Shown: positions 25,442-35,194 of the stretch, in pieces
Layout of the letters: the number at the start of each line of letters is the position of its first letter
Position numbering within the stretch: position 1 is the first letter of the stretch
Origin: an uncultured Spirochaetales bacterium
GTDB lineage: Bacteria; Spirochaetota; Spirochaetia; JAFGXN01
Assembly (NCBI GenBank): GCA_949289575.1
Contig: CASEOG010000005.1
Span: forward strand, 1-64,000
Reading direction: 5' to 3'
DNA: 64,000 bases
Made by a program: the position numbers and the translations under genes
Notes under the pieces: model-generated
Told to the model about the DNA's origin: nothing
The model's input: the letters and a program-made list of their open reading frames with translations, nothing else
The model's database searches: none

Positions 25442-28036
25442 CTATTCGAAGGCAGTCTGCTGACGGCTCACCTCTTCCAGATCGGCGGCCGACCGGCCGG
25501 TTCCGTTGTTTACCGAAAAGGCGGCCCCGTATCTGTTTTCGAAGCGGCCGCTATCCGTAAACGGCCACTCCGAAGCCACCGAAGTCAGGGTCACGGACAC
25601 AGGTTCGGGCATATAAATCCCGGGAAAATGAGGTTCGGCTGTCACGGTTATTTTTCCCGGTACGGTTGTCGTCCTGACCAATGCCACCGCCTCTCCCCAA
25701 CGCAAAGGAGCGGGATTGGCTCCGATGACGCCGTCATCAATCAGCTGTCCTTCTCCCTCAACCCGGAATCTGACAAACCCGGAAGAGAGTCTCTTCACCG
25801 TTCCGTTTTTGTCGGTCAGACCGGCAATCACCGGAACAAAATCCCCGCCGTCGGCTCTCAAAGGGACTCCCATGTCATCGACCTTTAATACAATTTTTTC
25901 GGGGCGGTAGGCCGGCCGAATCTCCGTTTCGGCAACCTTAACGCCGTTCGACCAGCCTTCGGCTTTCACGGATGCTTTCAGAGACAATCCGCTTCTCGTC
26001 AATGACTTTAACTCCATAAAATCGAAAGCATCTTCGAAACAAATCGGCGGATAAGGCATCCCGTATCGGGCTTTTGTCGATTTTTTCACAACTGCTGTTT
26101 TTCCGAAAACCGAAAGCCGGATTTCATCGCAATCGGAAACAACCCAAATATCTTTTCCGGAAAAAGGTGTCAGCTCATGGAGTATTTTAACGAACGGGCT
26201 GTCGCTGTTTTGGGCCTTGAACAAATAATATGAATATTTCGGCTGCCGGAATGCATCGAAAATTCCTCCGTAAAACGGATCGGGATGGTAGCCGCGGTTA
26301 TGATCGAAAGTATGCCAAAGAGTGCCTCCGATAAATTGAGGAGGATTCAGAAACAATGTGTTATAAGCGGTATACTCGTAATCGGGGATCGCATAGTGAA
26401 GCATTTGTATCAGCTGAGGCGCTTCTCCCCACTCTCTCAATACACGGCTCGGAGAATTATGACTGTTCCAGTCATCGACATTATCGCCCCATTCCCTGTT
26501 AAAAATCGGCTTCTTTTCTTTTTCGTAAGATTTCTTTAACATTTTTTCGCTGATGTTGTCTGTTTTATAAAGATAATTATTGTAAGGATGCTCATAACAG
26601 ACATCGAATGTCGAACTGCCCGATGCCGTCTTGTCGGCCACTGTATAACAACCGGAGAACGGATATTCTTCATGTACAGCCCGATGAGCTTTCGGCGCAA
26701 ACGACGCCGGATAGAATGTTTCGTTCGGAACCGGCTCCCACATCAGTACCGACGGCCGGTTCCGATCCCGACGGACCATCGCCCGAATATCGGCAATAAC
26801 CTTTTTCCCGAAAGAAGGCGCCGGATTCCAAAACTGCCACCCGGGAGTCGGAACGATAACAAACAGTCCGAGTTCGTCACAGGCATCCATAAAAGCCGGA
26901 TCCATCGGATAATGGGCTGCCCTGACAATTTCCATTCCGGCTTCTTTCATTTTAAGGGCATCGCGATATTGTCCCGAATTCGGAAGCGCATTGCCGACAT
27001 AAGCATAATCCTGATGCCGGTTTCCCCCGATCAATTTTCCGGGATACGGTTTCCCGTTAAGAATCAAACCGTTTTCCGCCGTTATCTCGATACGGCGAAT
27101 TCCGCAGCGAACAACAATTTTGTCCGTAACCGTACCGTTTTGGGAAACGGTAGCAGTGAGTGGCTCCAGATGCGGATGACGGGGACTCCAGAGCTTCGGA
27201 TTTTCGAGACGAAACTCCAGACGGACGCTCTCTTTCGATGACGGTCGGATAACGGCTGTCTGCTTCCGCTGTAACCCGCAAAAGAGAACCGTCACATCGG
27301 CCGAAACCTCCTGCTTCCCGAAATTGGCGATTTCCGCCGAAACAACCGCCGTACAGCCATTTTCATCCCAATCATCGAAAGCGACAAACAGACCGCCGCC
27401 CGCAACGGTTTCCGATGAAACGGCATCGGTAATATGAAGGGACGGTAGACAAATCAGATAAACGTCGCGATAAATTCCCCCGAAATAGGAAAAATCCAAT
27501 GCAGACTGTTTTTTCCCGGGCGGATAGGAAGAATCATCGCGGTTATCGGCTTTAACAGCCAGCAATGCTTTCTCTCCGGGCTCGACATAATCGGTAATAT
27601 CGATTTGCACAGGCAAATAGCCGCCCTCGTGGTCAAAAATTTTTTCCCCGTTGAGGTAATATTCGCTTTTACCCATGACTCCTTCGAAATGAAGGTAATA
27701 GCGGCTGCATCCGTCCGCAACCGGGACGGTAAATAATTTTCGATACCAGGCTTCTTCCTGTAAATTCACCCCTCCGCTTCCCTGCAACGGAACCAGATTC
27801 AGCGTATGAGGCAGATTAACGGGCAACCATTCACTGCCGTCCGGTTTAACGGATGGCGCATTATCGGGATTACCGTGAGAAAACCGCCAGCCCGGATTCA
27901 TCGAAAAAACTTTTCTGGGAGAATCATCCGGCAAATAAAATCCGGCAACGGAGTAATCCGCAAAAACATGCGGAACCGGCAACGTCACGGCAGACAAAAT
28001 AAAGAATATGAGAAGAGATTGCCTTTTCATCTTCAT
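25442..28036 (-). CDS. secreted glycoside hydrolase family 2 protein (beta-galactosidase/glucuronidase type)
   Basis: An 864 aa protein. A signal peptide (about 1-26, cleavage after HVFA) predicts export. In order come a sugar-binding jelly roll (WYRKLFTVP; HFEGVMGKSEYYLNG; FGGIYRDVYL), an Ig-like domain, and a TIM barrel beginning at ICGIRRIEI-like CGIRRIEI with NRHQDYAYVGNAL. The acid/base Glu lies in VPNETF and the likely nucleophile in FNREWGDN, which match the GH2 catalytic pair. Further beta domains follow. The product would hydrolyse beta-galactosides or related glycans outside the cytoplasm; the exact substrate is unclear. The gene follows mutS by 17 bp and probably shares its transcript. 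Confidence 0.88.
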   Translation of the reverse strand: MKMKRQSLLIFFILSAVTLPVPHVFADYSVAGFYLPDDSPRKVFSMNPGWRFSHGNPDNAPSVKPDGSEWLPVNLPHTLNLVPLQGSGGVNLQEEAWYRKLFTVPVADGCSRYYLHFEGVMGKSEYYLNGEKIFDHEGGYLPVQIDITDYVEPGEKALLAVKADNRDDSSYPPGKKQSALDFSYFGGIYRDVYLICLPSLHITDAVSSETVAGGGLFVAFDDWDENGCTAVVSAEIANFGKQEVSADVTVLFCGLQRKQTAVIRPSSKESVRLEFRLENPKLWSPRHPHLEPLTATVSQNGTVTDKIVVRCGIRRIEITAENGLILNGKPYPGKLIGGNRHQDYAYVGNALPNSGQYRDALKMKEAGMEIVRAAHYPMDPAFMDACDELGLFVIVPTPGWQFWNPAPSFGKKVIADIRAMVRRDRNRPSVLMWEPVPNETFYPASFAPKAHRAVHEEYPFSGCYTVADKTASGSSTFDVCYEHPYNNYLYKTDNISEKMLKKSYEKEKKPIFNREWGDNVDDWNSHNSPSRVLREWGEAPQLIQMLHYAIPDYEYTAYNTLFLNPPQFIGGTLWHTFDHNRGYHPDPFYGGIFDAFRQPKYSYYLFKAQNSDSPFVKILHELTPFSGKDIWVVSDCDEIRLSVFGKTAVVKKSTKARYGMPYPPICFEDAFDFMELKSLTRSGLSLKASVKAEGWSNGVKVAETEIRPAYRPEKIVLKVDDMGVPLRADGGDFVPVIAGLTDKNGTVKRLSSGFVRFRVEGEGQLIDDGVIGANPAPLRWGEAVALVRTTTVPGKITVTAEPHFPGIYMPEPVSVTLTSVASEWPFTDSGRFENRYGAAFSVNNGTGRSAADLEEVSRQQTAFE

Positions 28037-28053
28037 CTTTCATCCTTAATGTT

Positions 28054-30639
28054 TTACCCTTCGGAAAGCTCTTTTTGAATACGTTCAATCTCGGCAACCA
28101 CCTCCAACGGAGAACGGTTGTAAATATCGAGGCTTCTTAATGAGGCAACGGCAATCTCTTCGGGCGTAAAGAGATTGCCCTGAACCGCAGGCGGCTCTCT
28201 GTTTTCGGAGAAAGAATATCCGTTTTTCTGAATGTCATCCAGAATCTCCGAGGCTCTGATAATAACGGAAGAAGGCAACCCTGCAAGACGGGCCACATGA
28301 ATACCGTAAGAACTGCCGCACGGGCCTTCCTTGACTTTTTTCAGAAAAGTAATTTCTCCTCCGCTTTCCGAAACCTGAAGCGAATAATTTTTCAGCGAAG
28401 GAGAGTCCAGATGTGTCAGTTCATGAAAATGTGTCGCAAAAACTGTCTTGATTTTTCGTAAAAGTAAATTTTCGCAGACAGCCTGCGCAATCGAAAGTCC
28501 GTCTACCGTAGCGGTTCCCCGTCCGATTTCGTCCATTATAATCAGACTCCGTTCGCCGGCTCCGCGCAGTATGTTGGCTGTCTCGTTCATTTCAACCAGG
28601 AAAGTCGATTCACCCCGTGCCAGATAATCGGAAGCCCCGATACGGCAAAATATTTTATCGACAATACCGATGCGCGCCGACGAGGCAGGCACAAAACTGC
28701 CGATTTGGGCCATCAGAACAATCAGTGCGGTCTGACGCAGATATGTCGATTTTCCGGCCATATTCGGCCCCGTAATCATGGCAAAGGATATGTCATGATT
28801 ATCAAGATGAAAATCGTTCGGAACAAAGGCTCCGGGAGGCAAAGCTTTTTCCACAACGGGATGACGTCCGTCACGAATATCGATAGCGGATCCTTCGTCG
28901 ACGACCGGAGCCGTATATTTTCTTAAAACGGCCGCATACCCCAAACTCTGAAACGCGTCCCAATCGGCAACGAGATCGGCAATCCGAAACAAATTCCCGC
29001 AACAGTCTGCCACGCGGGCACAAACCTGCGCAAACAACTCTCTTTCGAGAACCGTCACCTGTTCGGCCGCATTCCGAATTTCCGATTCCAGTTTCATCAG
29101 CCGGTCGGTTGTATACCGTTCGGCATTGGTCAGTGTCTGACGGCGGATAAAATGGGGCGGCACTTTTTCGCTGTGGCTCTTTGTCACTTCCAGAAAATAA
29201 CCGACGACATTGTTTTCCCGTATTCTTAAATTGGCTATTTTGGAAATCTCTCTTTCTTCTTCCAGGTAACGGTTCAGATATTCCTGAGCATGGTCCTGCA
29301 GCGACCGCAGCCGATCCAAATCATCCGAAAACCCGGGGCGGATCCATCCGCCGTCCCCGATATCGGCCCCCGGTTCCTCTCCGACGGCTTTCTCCAGAAG
29401 ATCGATATTTTCCGATGCGGTCTCTTTCAGTTTCGGCGGAATTTCGAATAAAGCTTCTTTGTCGCTTTCCGTCAGCAAATCGGCAAGAAACAGAAAATTC
29501 ATCAGCGATACTTTTACGGCCGTCAGTTCCCGGGCCCCCGCTTTCCCCATCACAACGCGGGAAACCAGACGCTCGAGATCGTAGCAGCCCCGCAACGTCT
29601 CCCTGAAAGAATCGGTTACAGCCGTATTCCGGACAAAAAAATCGACACGGCTCAGCCGCCCCCGAATCGTATTCAGATCCTTCAGCGGATTCAATACCCA
29701 ACGGTGCAGCCTGCGTTGTCCGGCGGCGGAACGGGTATGATTCAAAACGGAAAAAAGCGTAAACGCCAACCCTCCGTCGCGTGAATTTACGGTCAGTTCC
29801 AGATTTCGCCGTGTCGACTCATCCAAACCCAAAAAAGAATCTTCTCTGTAAAGAGAAAGGTGGTGAAGATGGGGCAATATCGATTTGACATTGAGTTCTA
29901 TATAATCCAGCAGAGGGCCGCAAGCCGCCAAAGCCGGATCGTTTTCTTCGAAACCGAATCCTTTCAGATTGACCGTCCGGAACTGTCCGGTCAGGCGCTC
30001 GTACGATCTCTTGATATCAAATTTCCAGTCTTCGGCAGTTGTCAGCAGACAACGATCTTCTTCTTCGAAAACAGCCCGAATCAGAGGATCTTCGGCAAGG
30101 GATTTTTGAATCAATACCTCTTTGGGCGCCAGTCTCATCAGTTCGCGACGCAGTTTCAGTGCCCGATCCTCGAAAAGAAAGGCCTCCGTTTCAAACTCGG
30201 CTGTCGAAAGATCGATGTATGCAAGAGAAAGATAAATACCGCAACGGGCTATACAGAGCAGATAATTGTTTGCTGTTCCGTCAAGATAGCTCTCCTCGAC
30301 CACCGTTCCCGGTGTCAGAATTTCGACAACATCCCGTTTAACGATACCTTTTTGAGCCCCCGGAGGTGTCAGCTGTTCGCAGACGGCAACCTTTTTTCCC
30401 GCTTTCAGCAGACGATTGATATAACTTCGGGCGGCATGATAAGGAATGCCGCACATCGGTGTCGACACACGCTTTGTTAACGTTAAATTCAGCAATGCGG
30501 AGGCTTCCTTCGCATCTTCACCGAACATTTCATAGAAGTCACCCAATCGGAAGAAAAGGATGGCATCGCGATGAGCACTTTTGATTTCATTATACTGACG
30601 CATTAGGGGCGTCAGATTCGGTTCTCCGCCGGCAGACAT
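28054..30639 (-). CDS. mutS: DNA mismatch repair protein MutS
   Basis: An 861 aa protein. The mismatch-reading motif FYE (35-37, within RLGDFYEMFG) is intact. The ATPase has Walker A GPNMAGKST (624-632), Walker B IIMDEIGRGT and the Walker-adjacent FATHFHELTHL. Length and domain order are those of MutS1. The start lies 9 bp after ompH. The order bamA-ompH-mutS is that of Treponema pallidum TP0326-TP0328, so this linkage is ancient in the group. Confidence 0.97.
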   Translation of the reverse strand: MSAGGEPNLTPLMRQYNEIKSAHRDAILFFRLGDFYEMFGEDAKEASALLNLTLTKRVSTPMCGIPYHAARSYINRLLKAGKKVAVCEQLTPPGAQKGIVKRDVVEILTPGTVVEESYLDGTANNYLLCIARCGIYLSLAYIDLSTAEFETEAFLFEDRALKLRRELMRLAPKEVLIQKSLAEDPLIRAVFEEEDRCLLTTAEDWKFDIKRSYERLTGQFRTVNLKGFGFEENDPALAACGPLLDYIELNVKSILPHLHHLSLYREDSFLGLDESTRRNLELTVNSRDGGLAFTLFSVLNHTRSAAGQRRLHRWVLNPLKDLNTIRGRLSRVDFFVRNTAVTDSFRETLRGCYDLERLVSRVVMGKAGARELTAVKVSLMNFLFLADLLTESDKEALFEIPPKLKETASENIDLLEKAVGEEPGADIGDGGWIRPGFSDDLDRLRSLQDHAQEYLNRYLEEEREISKIANLRIRENNVVGYFLEVTKSHSEKVPPHFIRRQTLTNAERYTTDRLMKLESEIRNAAEQVTVLERELFAQVCARVADCCGNLFRIADLVADWDAFQSLGYAAVLRKYTAPVVDEGSAIDIRDGRHPVVEKALPPGAFVPNDFHLDNHDISFAMITGPNMAGKSTYLRQTALIVLMAQIGSFVPASSARIGIVDKIFCRIGASDYLARGESTFLVEMNETANILRGAGERSLIIMDEIGRGTATVDGLSIAQAVCENLLLRKIKTVFATHFHELTHLDSPSLKNYSLQVSESGGEITFLKKVKEGPCGSSYGIHVARLAGLPSSVIIRASEILDDIQKNGYSFSENREPPAVQGNLFTPEEIAVASLRSLDIYNRSPLEVVAEIERIQKELSEG

Positions 30640-30648
30640 CGCTCTGGC

Positions 30649-31167
30649 TCAGTTCGAAGATTTGATTCTGGCGATAACTTTATCGGTAATATCGATTTCC
30701 GTATGATACCAGACCAAATCGGCATCGCTTGTTTTCAGAACGAGGGAATAGCCCTCCGATTCGGCTACATACTGAATTGCTTTATAAAGAACGGAATAGA
30801 ATCGGGAATTCAGGTTTAAATCGGATTCTTTGGAAGCCAACTTTGCGGACATGGAGGCAAAATATTCCTGTTTGTACTCTACCTGTTTTTTCAGCTTGCC
30901 GTTCAGCTCCGAAACTTTGGCGTTGTTCCCCTTAGCCTCTTCTTCGGCAATCTGGACTTTCAGGTTATCGATTCCTTCCTGGATTTTTCCCAATTCTCTG
31001 TTCATATCCTCGCGAATGGAATCATATTCGCGTATACCCGAAGACTCGCGGTAATAGCTTTTTAAAATACGTCCGACATCAACAACGGCAATTTTTGAGA
31101 GCTGTTCCGAAAACCCGGACACAGCACACAACGTCAGAATCATCAATCCCAATGAAATCTTTTTCAT
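30649..31167 (-). CDS. ompH: OmpH/Skp-family periplasmic chaperone
   Basis: A 172 aa protein with a signal peptide (MKKISLGLMILTLCAVSGFS) and a long amphipathic coiled-coil core (about 45-115, rich in Glu, Lys and Leu), bracketed by KIAVVDVGRILKSYY and a C-terminal SLVLKTSDADLVWY strand region. This is the Skp 'jellyfish' layout. It holds unfolded outer-membrane proteins in the periplasm and hands them to BamA, encoded just upstream (15 bp). The RBS AAGGAG is well placed. Confidence 0.92.
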   Translation of the reverse strand: MKKISLGLMILTLCAVSGFSEQLSKIAVVDVGRILKSYYRESSGIREYDSIREDMNRELGKIQEGIDNLKVQIAEEEAKGNNAKVSELNGKLKKQVEYKQEYFASMSAKLASKESDLNLNSRFYSVLYKAIQYVAESEGYSLVLKTSDADLVWYHTEIDITDKVIARIKSSN

Positions 31168-31182
31168 CCCGTATCTCCTTAA

Positions 31183-33813
31183 TTAATACTCGTAATTAAA
31201 CGACAGCACATAGTCGAGCTTGCCGTTAAATCCGTTTCCTTCCTGCCAGACAACTTCTCCGTTCAGGACACGGAATCGTCTTGCCAGATAAAATCCGATC
31301 GGAAGCCCCGGCACCGTCAGCCGCAATCCGGCCCCGATTGTATAATAAAAATGATCTTCCAAAGAGGAGCGTCCGTTTTTTTTCGTCCGAGGTGTCAGAT
31401 CGTTCAGATTATCCCAAATCCCCGTCGCCTCGAAAAACAGTTCCGCCCATACGTACTGCTCGTAGAGAGGCATCTGCAAGGCGATATAATTCTGCCACGT
31501 GGCGTAGAGATCGGTTTCTATATCCCATCCGATCATCGTATTCATTCCGTCCGTAAAAAGCAAATCGTTGGTTGTCAAATCGGCTTCCGTACTGTTGCGC
31601 CATGTTTTCGATGCTTTATCGTACATATATTGGGGAAGAATAACGGCGAAAGAAGTTTTCGTTTTTAATATGGTCTTGTAATTCCAGACATTTTCCTTAA
31701 CGGGAATATCAAAAAGCTTTACGTACCCCTCGAAATTGGTTCGAGACCTCACATAATGAACATTTCCCAGCATCAGACCGCCGACATACGACAACGTTTC
31801 TTTCAGATAAAATCCCTGATTGGGAGTGTTGACATTGTCTCTGAAATCCCATGCGAAAGTCGAACTCCACCGGTTGTTAAAAACGGGATCTCTCAAATTA
31901 TCGCGAAGGTACTGCGAATAGGGTCTGTAAATAGTTTCGTCATAATCGATATATTCAAGCATAAACCCGGGACCGGTACTCAACGAAAATCTGCCGATAT
32001 GGGTTGCCCATGTATATCCGACATTCAATCCGAAATTAAGATTGAAAGTCTCGTAATGCATATAAAAATCGTCATCCATGGGGAAATTCATAAAACGGGC
32101 ATATTCGTAATCGGTCACCAGGTCATATTCGTCGATTTCGTCTCGGGTCGGAACTCCCGCATATACCTCACCGGCTTTATGAACGACTTTATCGCCGTCG
32201 TAAACATCGTACTTGTAAACATAATACCCCTCGTAAGGATCGGGTACACCCGTATCACTCGGAGACATCAGATCCTGAAGAATCCGTCCCCTTGTGGAAT
32301 GTTCGAAACCCAAATAACCTCCGAGATAAACACGCTCCCCGCCGAGCCACGAATCACTGAAATTTAAACTGATGTTCTGCGTTGTCGTCGACAGATTGGT
32401 CGTAACCCCGAATCCGTATCCTTTCCCGAGAAAATTGTTGTCGTTCCACTGCACAAAGAGCTGAATCGGAGATTCGTAAACCGACCCCGAAAAATTGAGT
32501 CCGAAACGGATATCTTTATTCTGATTTTCCTGCACGATAATGACGAGCTCCATCAGCCCGTCGGCGGATCCCTGAGGGGTTTCGATATCGATTTTATCAA
32601 AATAACCCAATCCGTAAAGGTTTCTCAGACCGTGCATGATTTTAAACTTCGAAAAAACATCTCCCTCTTCGAACGGAAGCTCGCGAAGAATAACCCCGAT
32701 ATCGGTTTTCTCGTTTCCGCGAACCGAAATTTTCTCGATATGTGCCCGCATCCGTTCCACAATTTCAATCCGGTAGTTAACGGAAAGAGACTCTCTGTCG
32801 ATTTCGTCAATCATCTCCACCTGATTAAAAATAAATCCGTCATTATAATACAAATCGCCGATAGCCGCATAGCAGGCCGCAATTCGATTGTAATTAAGGA
32901 TTTCGCCTTTCCGGACTTTAAAAAACTTCAGGATATCCTCGTTCGTGTAAAGACGGTTCCCGTAAACGGACACATCCCCCATTACATACTGAAAACCTTC
33001 TCTGACATGAAACTTTAAGAAGATTTCGTTCCGCTTCTTTTCGGGATTATACTGAATGGTTTTGTCGACCGCGGTGACAGCTGCCTCTATATAGCCTTTT
33101 TCTTTGTAAAGCGATACAATTTTATCGCAGTCGGCTTTCAGTGTCTCGTCGGAAAAAAGGCCTTCCGCAAAAATATTTTTCTCTTTGGAATCCAGTTTGA
33201 TTTTCAGCGAGGTTTCGGAAAAAAGAGTCACTCCTTCAAACTCGACCTTTCCTATGACCAGCTGATTTCCTTCTTCGATTTCGAAAACCAGCGTTGTCCG
33301 ATTGGTCGAACGGCTGCGCACCGATGTTGCCTCGACCTTCACATCGGGATACCCTTTATCCCGATACAGCACCTGAATGGAATTGCGGTCCATTCTGACC
33401 TTGGCTTTTTTATAAGGTTCCTCGACTTTCGAAATCAGTTCCCCCATGATATCGGATTCGCGTAACCGCGTATTTCCTTTAATAACAATTTTTTCGATGA
33501 TCGGCCGTTCGGTGACGACAAAGACCAGCGTCACCTTGGAATAAGAACCGTCGGCACTCACCGCATTGGCATAAAATTCGTCGAAATAGTCAAGTGTATA
33601 CAGTTTTGTCTGCAGATCGAGAAAGAGATCGTCGGTAAAAGTTTTTCCGATAAACGGCTTTAAAATAGGGTCCAGACGCTGCATCGGAACATTCTGCAAT
33701 CCGTCGAAGGAGATGTTTTCTATCGGCTTTCCGATATACCACTGAACATCCTGCGCCGGCATTACCTGAGAAATCAGCAAAAACAGAAGTCCGCCAATCC
33801 ATTTTTTCATCAT
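31183..33813 (-). CDS. bamA: outer membrane assembly factor BamA (Omp85/Tp92 family)
   Basis: An 876 aa protein with a signal peptide (about 1-20) and about five POTRA domains over 25-430 (I see FDGLQNV, KIVIKGNTRLRE, KVEFEGVTLFSE, DVSVYGNRLYTNEDI, KISVRGNEKTDIGVI as their first strands). A C-terminal beta barrel follows, ending in an aromatic residue (FNYEY). The lid-lock motif of the family appears as RFRVLNGE near the C-terminus. It inserts beta-barrel proteins in the outer membrane. Two consecutive ATGs are present; I use the first, placed at proper distance from GAGG. It is the first gene of bamA-ompH-mutS. Confidence 0.95.
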   Translation of the reverse strand: MMKKWIGGLLFLLISQVMPAQDVQWYIGKPIENISFDGLQNVPMQRLDPILKPFIGKTFTDDLFLDLQTKLYTLDYFDEFYANAVSADGSYSKVTLVFVVTERPIIEKIVIKGNTRLRESDIMGELISKVEEPYKKAKVRMDRNSIQVLYRDKGYPDVKVEATSVRSRSTNRTTLVFEIEEGNQLVIGKVEFEGVTLFSETSLKIKLDSKEKNIFAEGLFSDETLKADCDKIVSLYKEKGYIEAAVTAVDKTIQYNPEKKRNEIFLKFHVREGFQYVMGDVSVYGNRLYTNEDILKFFKVRKGEILNYNRIAACYAAIGDLYYNDGFIFNQVEMIDEIDRESLSVNYRIEIVERMRAHIEKISVRGNEKTDIGVILRELPFEEGDVFSKFKIMHGLRNLYGLGYFDKIDIETPQGSADGLMELVIIVQENQNKDIRFGLNFSGSVYESPIQLFVQWNDNNFLGKGYGFGVTTNLSTTTQNISLNFSDSWLGGERVYLGGYLGFEHSTRGRILQDLMSPSDTGVPDPYEGYYVYKYDVYDGDKVVHKAGEVYAGVPTRDEIDEYDLVTDYEYARFMNFPMDDDFYMHYETFNLNFGLNVGYTWATHIGRFSLSTGPGFMLEYIDYDETIYRPYSQYLRDNLRDPVFNNRWSSTFAWDFRDNVNTPNQGFYLKETLSYVGGLMLGNVHYVRSRTNFEGYVKLFDIPVKENVWNYKTILKTKTSFAVILPQYMYDKASKTWRNSTEADLTTNDLLFTDGMNTMIGWDIETDLYATWQNYIALQMPLYEQYVWAELFFEATGIWDNLNDLTPRTKKNGRSSLEDHFYYTIGAGLRLTVPGLPIGFYLARRFRVLNGEVVWQEGNGFNGKLDYVLSFNYEY

Positions 33814-33826
33814 AAATCCTCATGAC

Positions 33827-33856
33827 ACTATATCAGAATCCGCGTATGGGTGACAA
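33827..33856 (-). promoter_or_regulatory. promoter of bamA-ompH-mutS
   Basis: On the minus strand TTGTCA (33851-33856) and TATAGT (33827-33832) are separated by 18 bp, each 5 of 6 to consensus. It is back to back with the tmk promoter, their -35 regions 30 bp apart. Confidence 0.7.
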
Positions 33857-33886
33857 CATTTTTAAGGATGAAAAAGCGCTTTTTTT

Positions 33887-33915
33887 ATGACATTTTTCCC
33901 GAAATCGTATATAAT
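33887..33915 (+). promoter_or_regulatory. promoter of tmk, giving a leaderless transcript
   Basis: ATGACA (33887-33892, 5 of 6) and a perfect TATAAT (33910-33915) are 17 bp apart. The -10 ends 7 nt before the tmk ATG at 33923, where transcription should start. No Shine-Dalgarno can therefore be present in the mRNA, and none is seen in the DNA. Confidence 0.75.
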
Positions 33916-33922
33916 CCGAAAT

Positions 33923-34561
33923 ATGTCCAGAGGAATTATACGCCATTTTATCGTTTTCGAAGGTATCGACGGAAGCGGCACCACCACTCTTCTCAACCGT
34001 GTCTCCGCCCGTCTGACAGAGCGGAATATCCGCCACCGATGCGATGCGGAACCGACCTCTTCGGCTGTCGGCCGCCGTCTCCGCTCTATGCTGCAGACCG
34101 GTAACCCGGCAGATCCGCTGTACAATACGGCAATGAGTGCGCTGTTTTCTCTGGACCGTGCCCTTCACCTTTACGGACCGGACGGAATCGCCGCCGCAAC
34201 GGCCGACGGCACGATTGTTCTCTGCGACCGTTACCTCTTTTCGACAATTGCCTACCAGGGCATTTTCGGAGATCCGGAAGAGGCGCTTTCTTTTAACGAA
34301 ACCTTTCCTCTGCCCGAATATCTTTTTTTTCTCGATCTTCCGGCCTCCGACGCTCTGAAACGCATCGAAAAGCGCGGACAAAAAAAGGAAATTTACGAAA
34401 CCGCCGATTACCTCGACCGGATTGCCCGCCGTTACCGCCAAATCATCAGCCGTTTCTCCGATGAGGGAATGAAGATTCTCACCCTGGATGCCGGGCTCTC
34501 TCCCGATACACTGGAAAAACAGGTCTTCGATTCTTTGTCTTCAGAATCGGCACCGGAATGA
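33923..34561 (+). CDS. tmk: thymidylate kinase with an altered P-loop
   Basis: A 212 aa dTMP kinase. The family core is clear: FIVFEGIDGSG (9-19), CDRYLFSTIAYQG (the DRY/DRH substrate motif), a lid region KRGQKKEIYE and EYLDR-like DYLDRIARRYR. The P-loop reads GIDGSGTTT: Thr20 stands where Walker A has the phosphate-gripping Lys (GxxxxGKS/T). The DNA (ggc acc acc act) is unambiguous. I started at 33923 because the upstream ATG at 33887 is part of the promoter -35. The gene appears to be read from a leaderless mRNA. The enzyme is essential for DNA synthesis, so it is expected to be active. Confidence 0.9.
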   Translation: MSRGIIRHFIVFEGIDGSGTTTLLNRVSARLTERNIRHRCDAEPTSSAVGRRLRSMLQTGNPADPLYNTAMSALFSLDRALHLYGPDGIAAATADGTIVLCDRYLFSTIAYQGIFGDPEEALSFNETFPLPEYLFFLDLPASDALKRIEKRGQKKEIYETADYLDRIARRYRQIISRFSDEGMKILTLDAGLSPDTLEKQVFDSLSSESAPE

Positions 34562-34573
34562 CGATAAAATAAC

Positions 34574-35194
34574 ATGAAACGGCAAACCGTTTTTTTTCTG
34601 TTTCTTTTCTCTTCTCTTTCCGCATTTTCATGGCCGTTGCTTTACGCCGAACAGTATTACAAACTCTATCATCAGCACTTCTACGCGACCGTCGAAAGCA
34701 CCGATGAAAATATCTTTTATTTACAACAGGCACTCAAGGCCGATTTTGCCAATCCGCTGAACGCCCTGACAAAAATCGAAAACGAAAACGAATGGGCCTG
34801 CTACCGGGCTCTTTTCCGCATGAAATGCAGTCAGCTGATGCTCGAAGAATACCGCAAACAGGCATCGAAATTCGACAAACAAAAAGCCTATTTTTACAAT
34901 CAGCCGTACCGGCAGATCATTCTCCGCAGCCTGGAGGTCGCGCTGCTCAACTACCGCAAAGCGCTGGCCTGCTGGCCCGATGTGCAAACCTACGCCGAAG
35001 AAACCGGAAAACCGCAGTACCGCTACATCCATTTCGATTCGATTTACAAATGGCAGGAAGATGCCTGGCGCATCCGCACCGGTCAATTGGATTATCAGAA
35101 AATCATCGAAAAAGATATTGCCCGTCTGGAAAAGGTCAAAAAAGATCTGGAAGAGATGGATGAAAACACTTACTCGAAAATAGTCTTTCCATGA
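34574..35194 (+). CDS. conserved-looking secreted protein of unknown function
   Basis: A 206 aa protein with a signal peptide (MKRQTVFFLFLFSSLSAFS). The mature part is helical, rich in Tyr, Lys and Gln (EQYYKLYHQHFYATVES; QPYRQIILRSLEVALLNYRKAL), and ends with a charged helix (DIARLEKVKKDLEEMDEN). I know of no named family. It lies 12 bp after tmk and overlaps the methyltransferase by 4 bp (ATGA), so it is part of the same transcript. No classic Shine-Dalgarno is present. The predicted location is the periplasm. Confidence 0.75.
   Translation: MKRQTVFFLFLFSSLSAFSWPLLYAEQYYKLYHQHFYATVESTDENIFYLQQALKADFANPLNALTKIENENEWACYRALFRMKCSQLMLEEYRKQASKFDKQKAYFYNQPYRQIILRSLEVALLNYRKALACWPDVQTYAEETGKPQYRYIHFDSIYKWQEDAWRIRTGQLDYQKIIEKDIARLEKVKKDLEEMDENTYSKIVFP

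Noticed and set aside
33887-33922. Upstream ATG for tmk
   Set aside because: It coincides with the -35 element and lies before the predicted transcription start.
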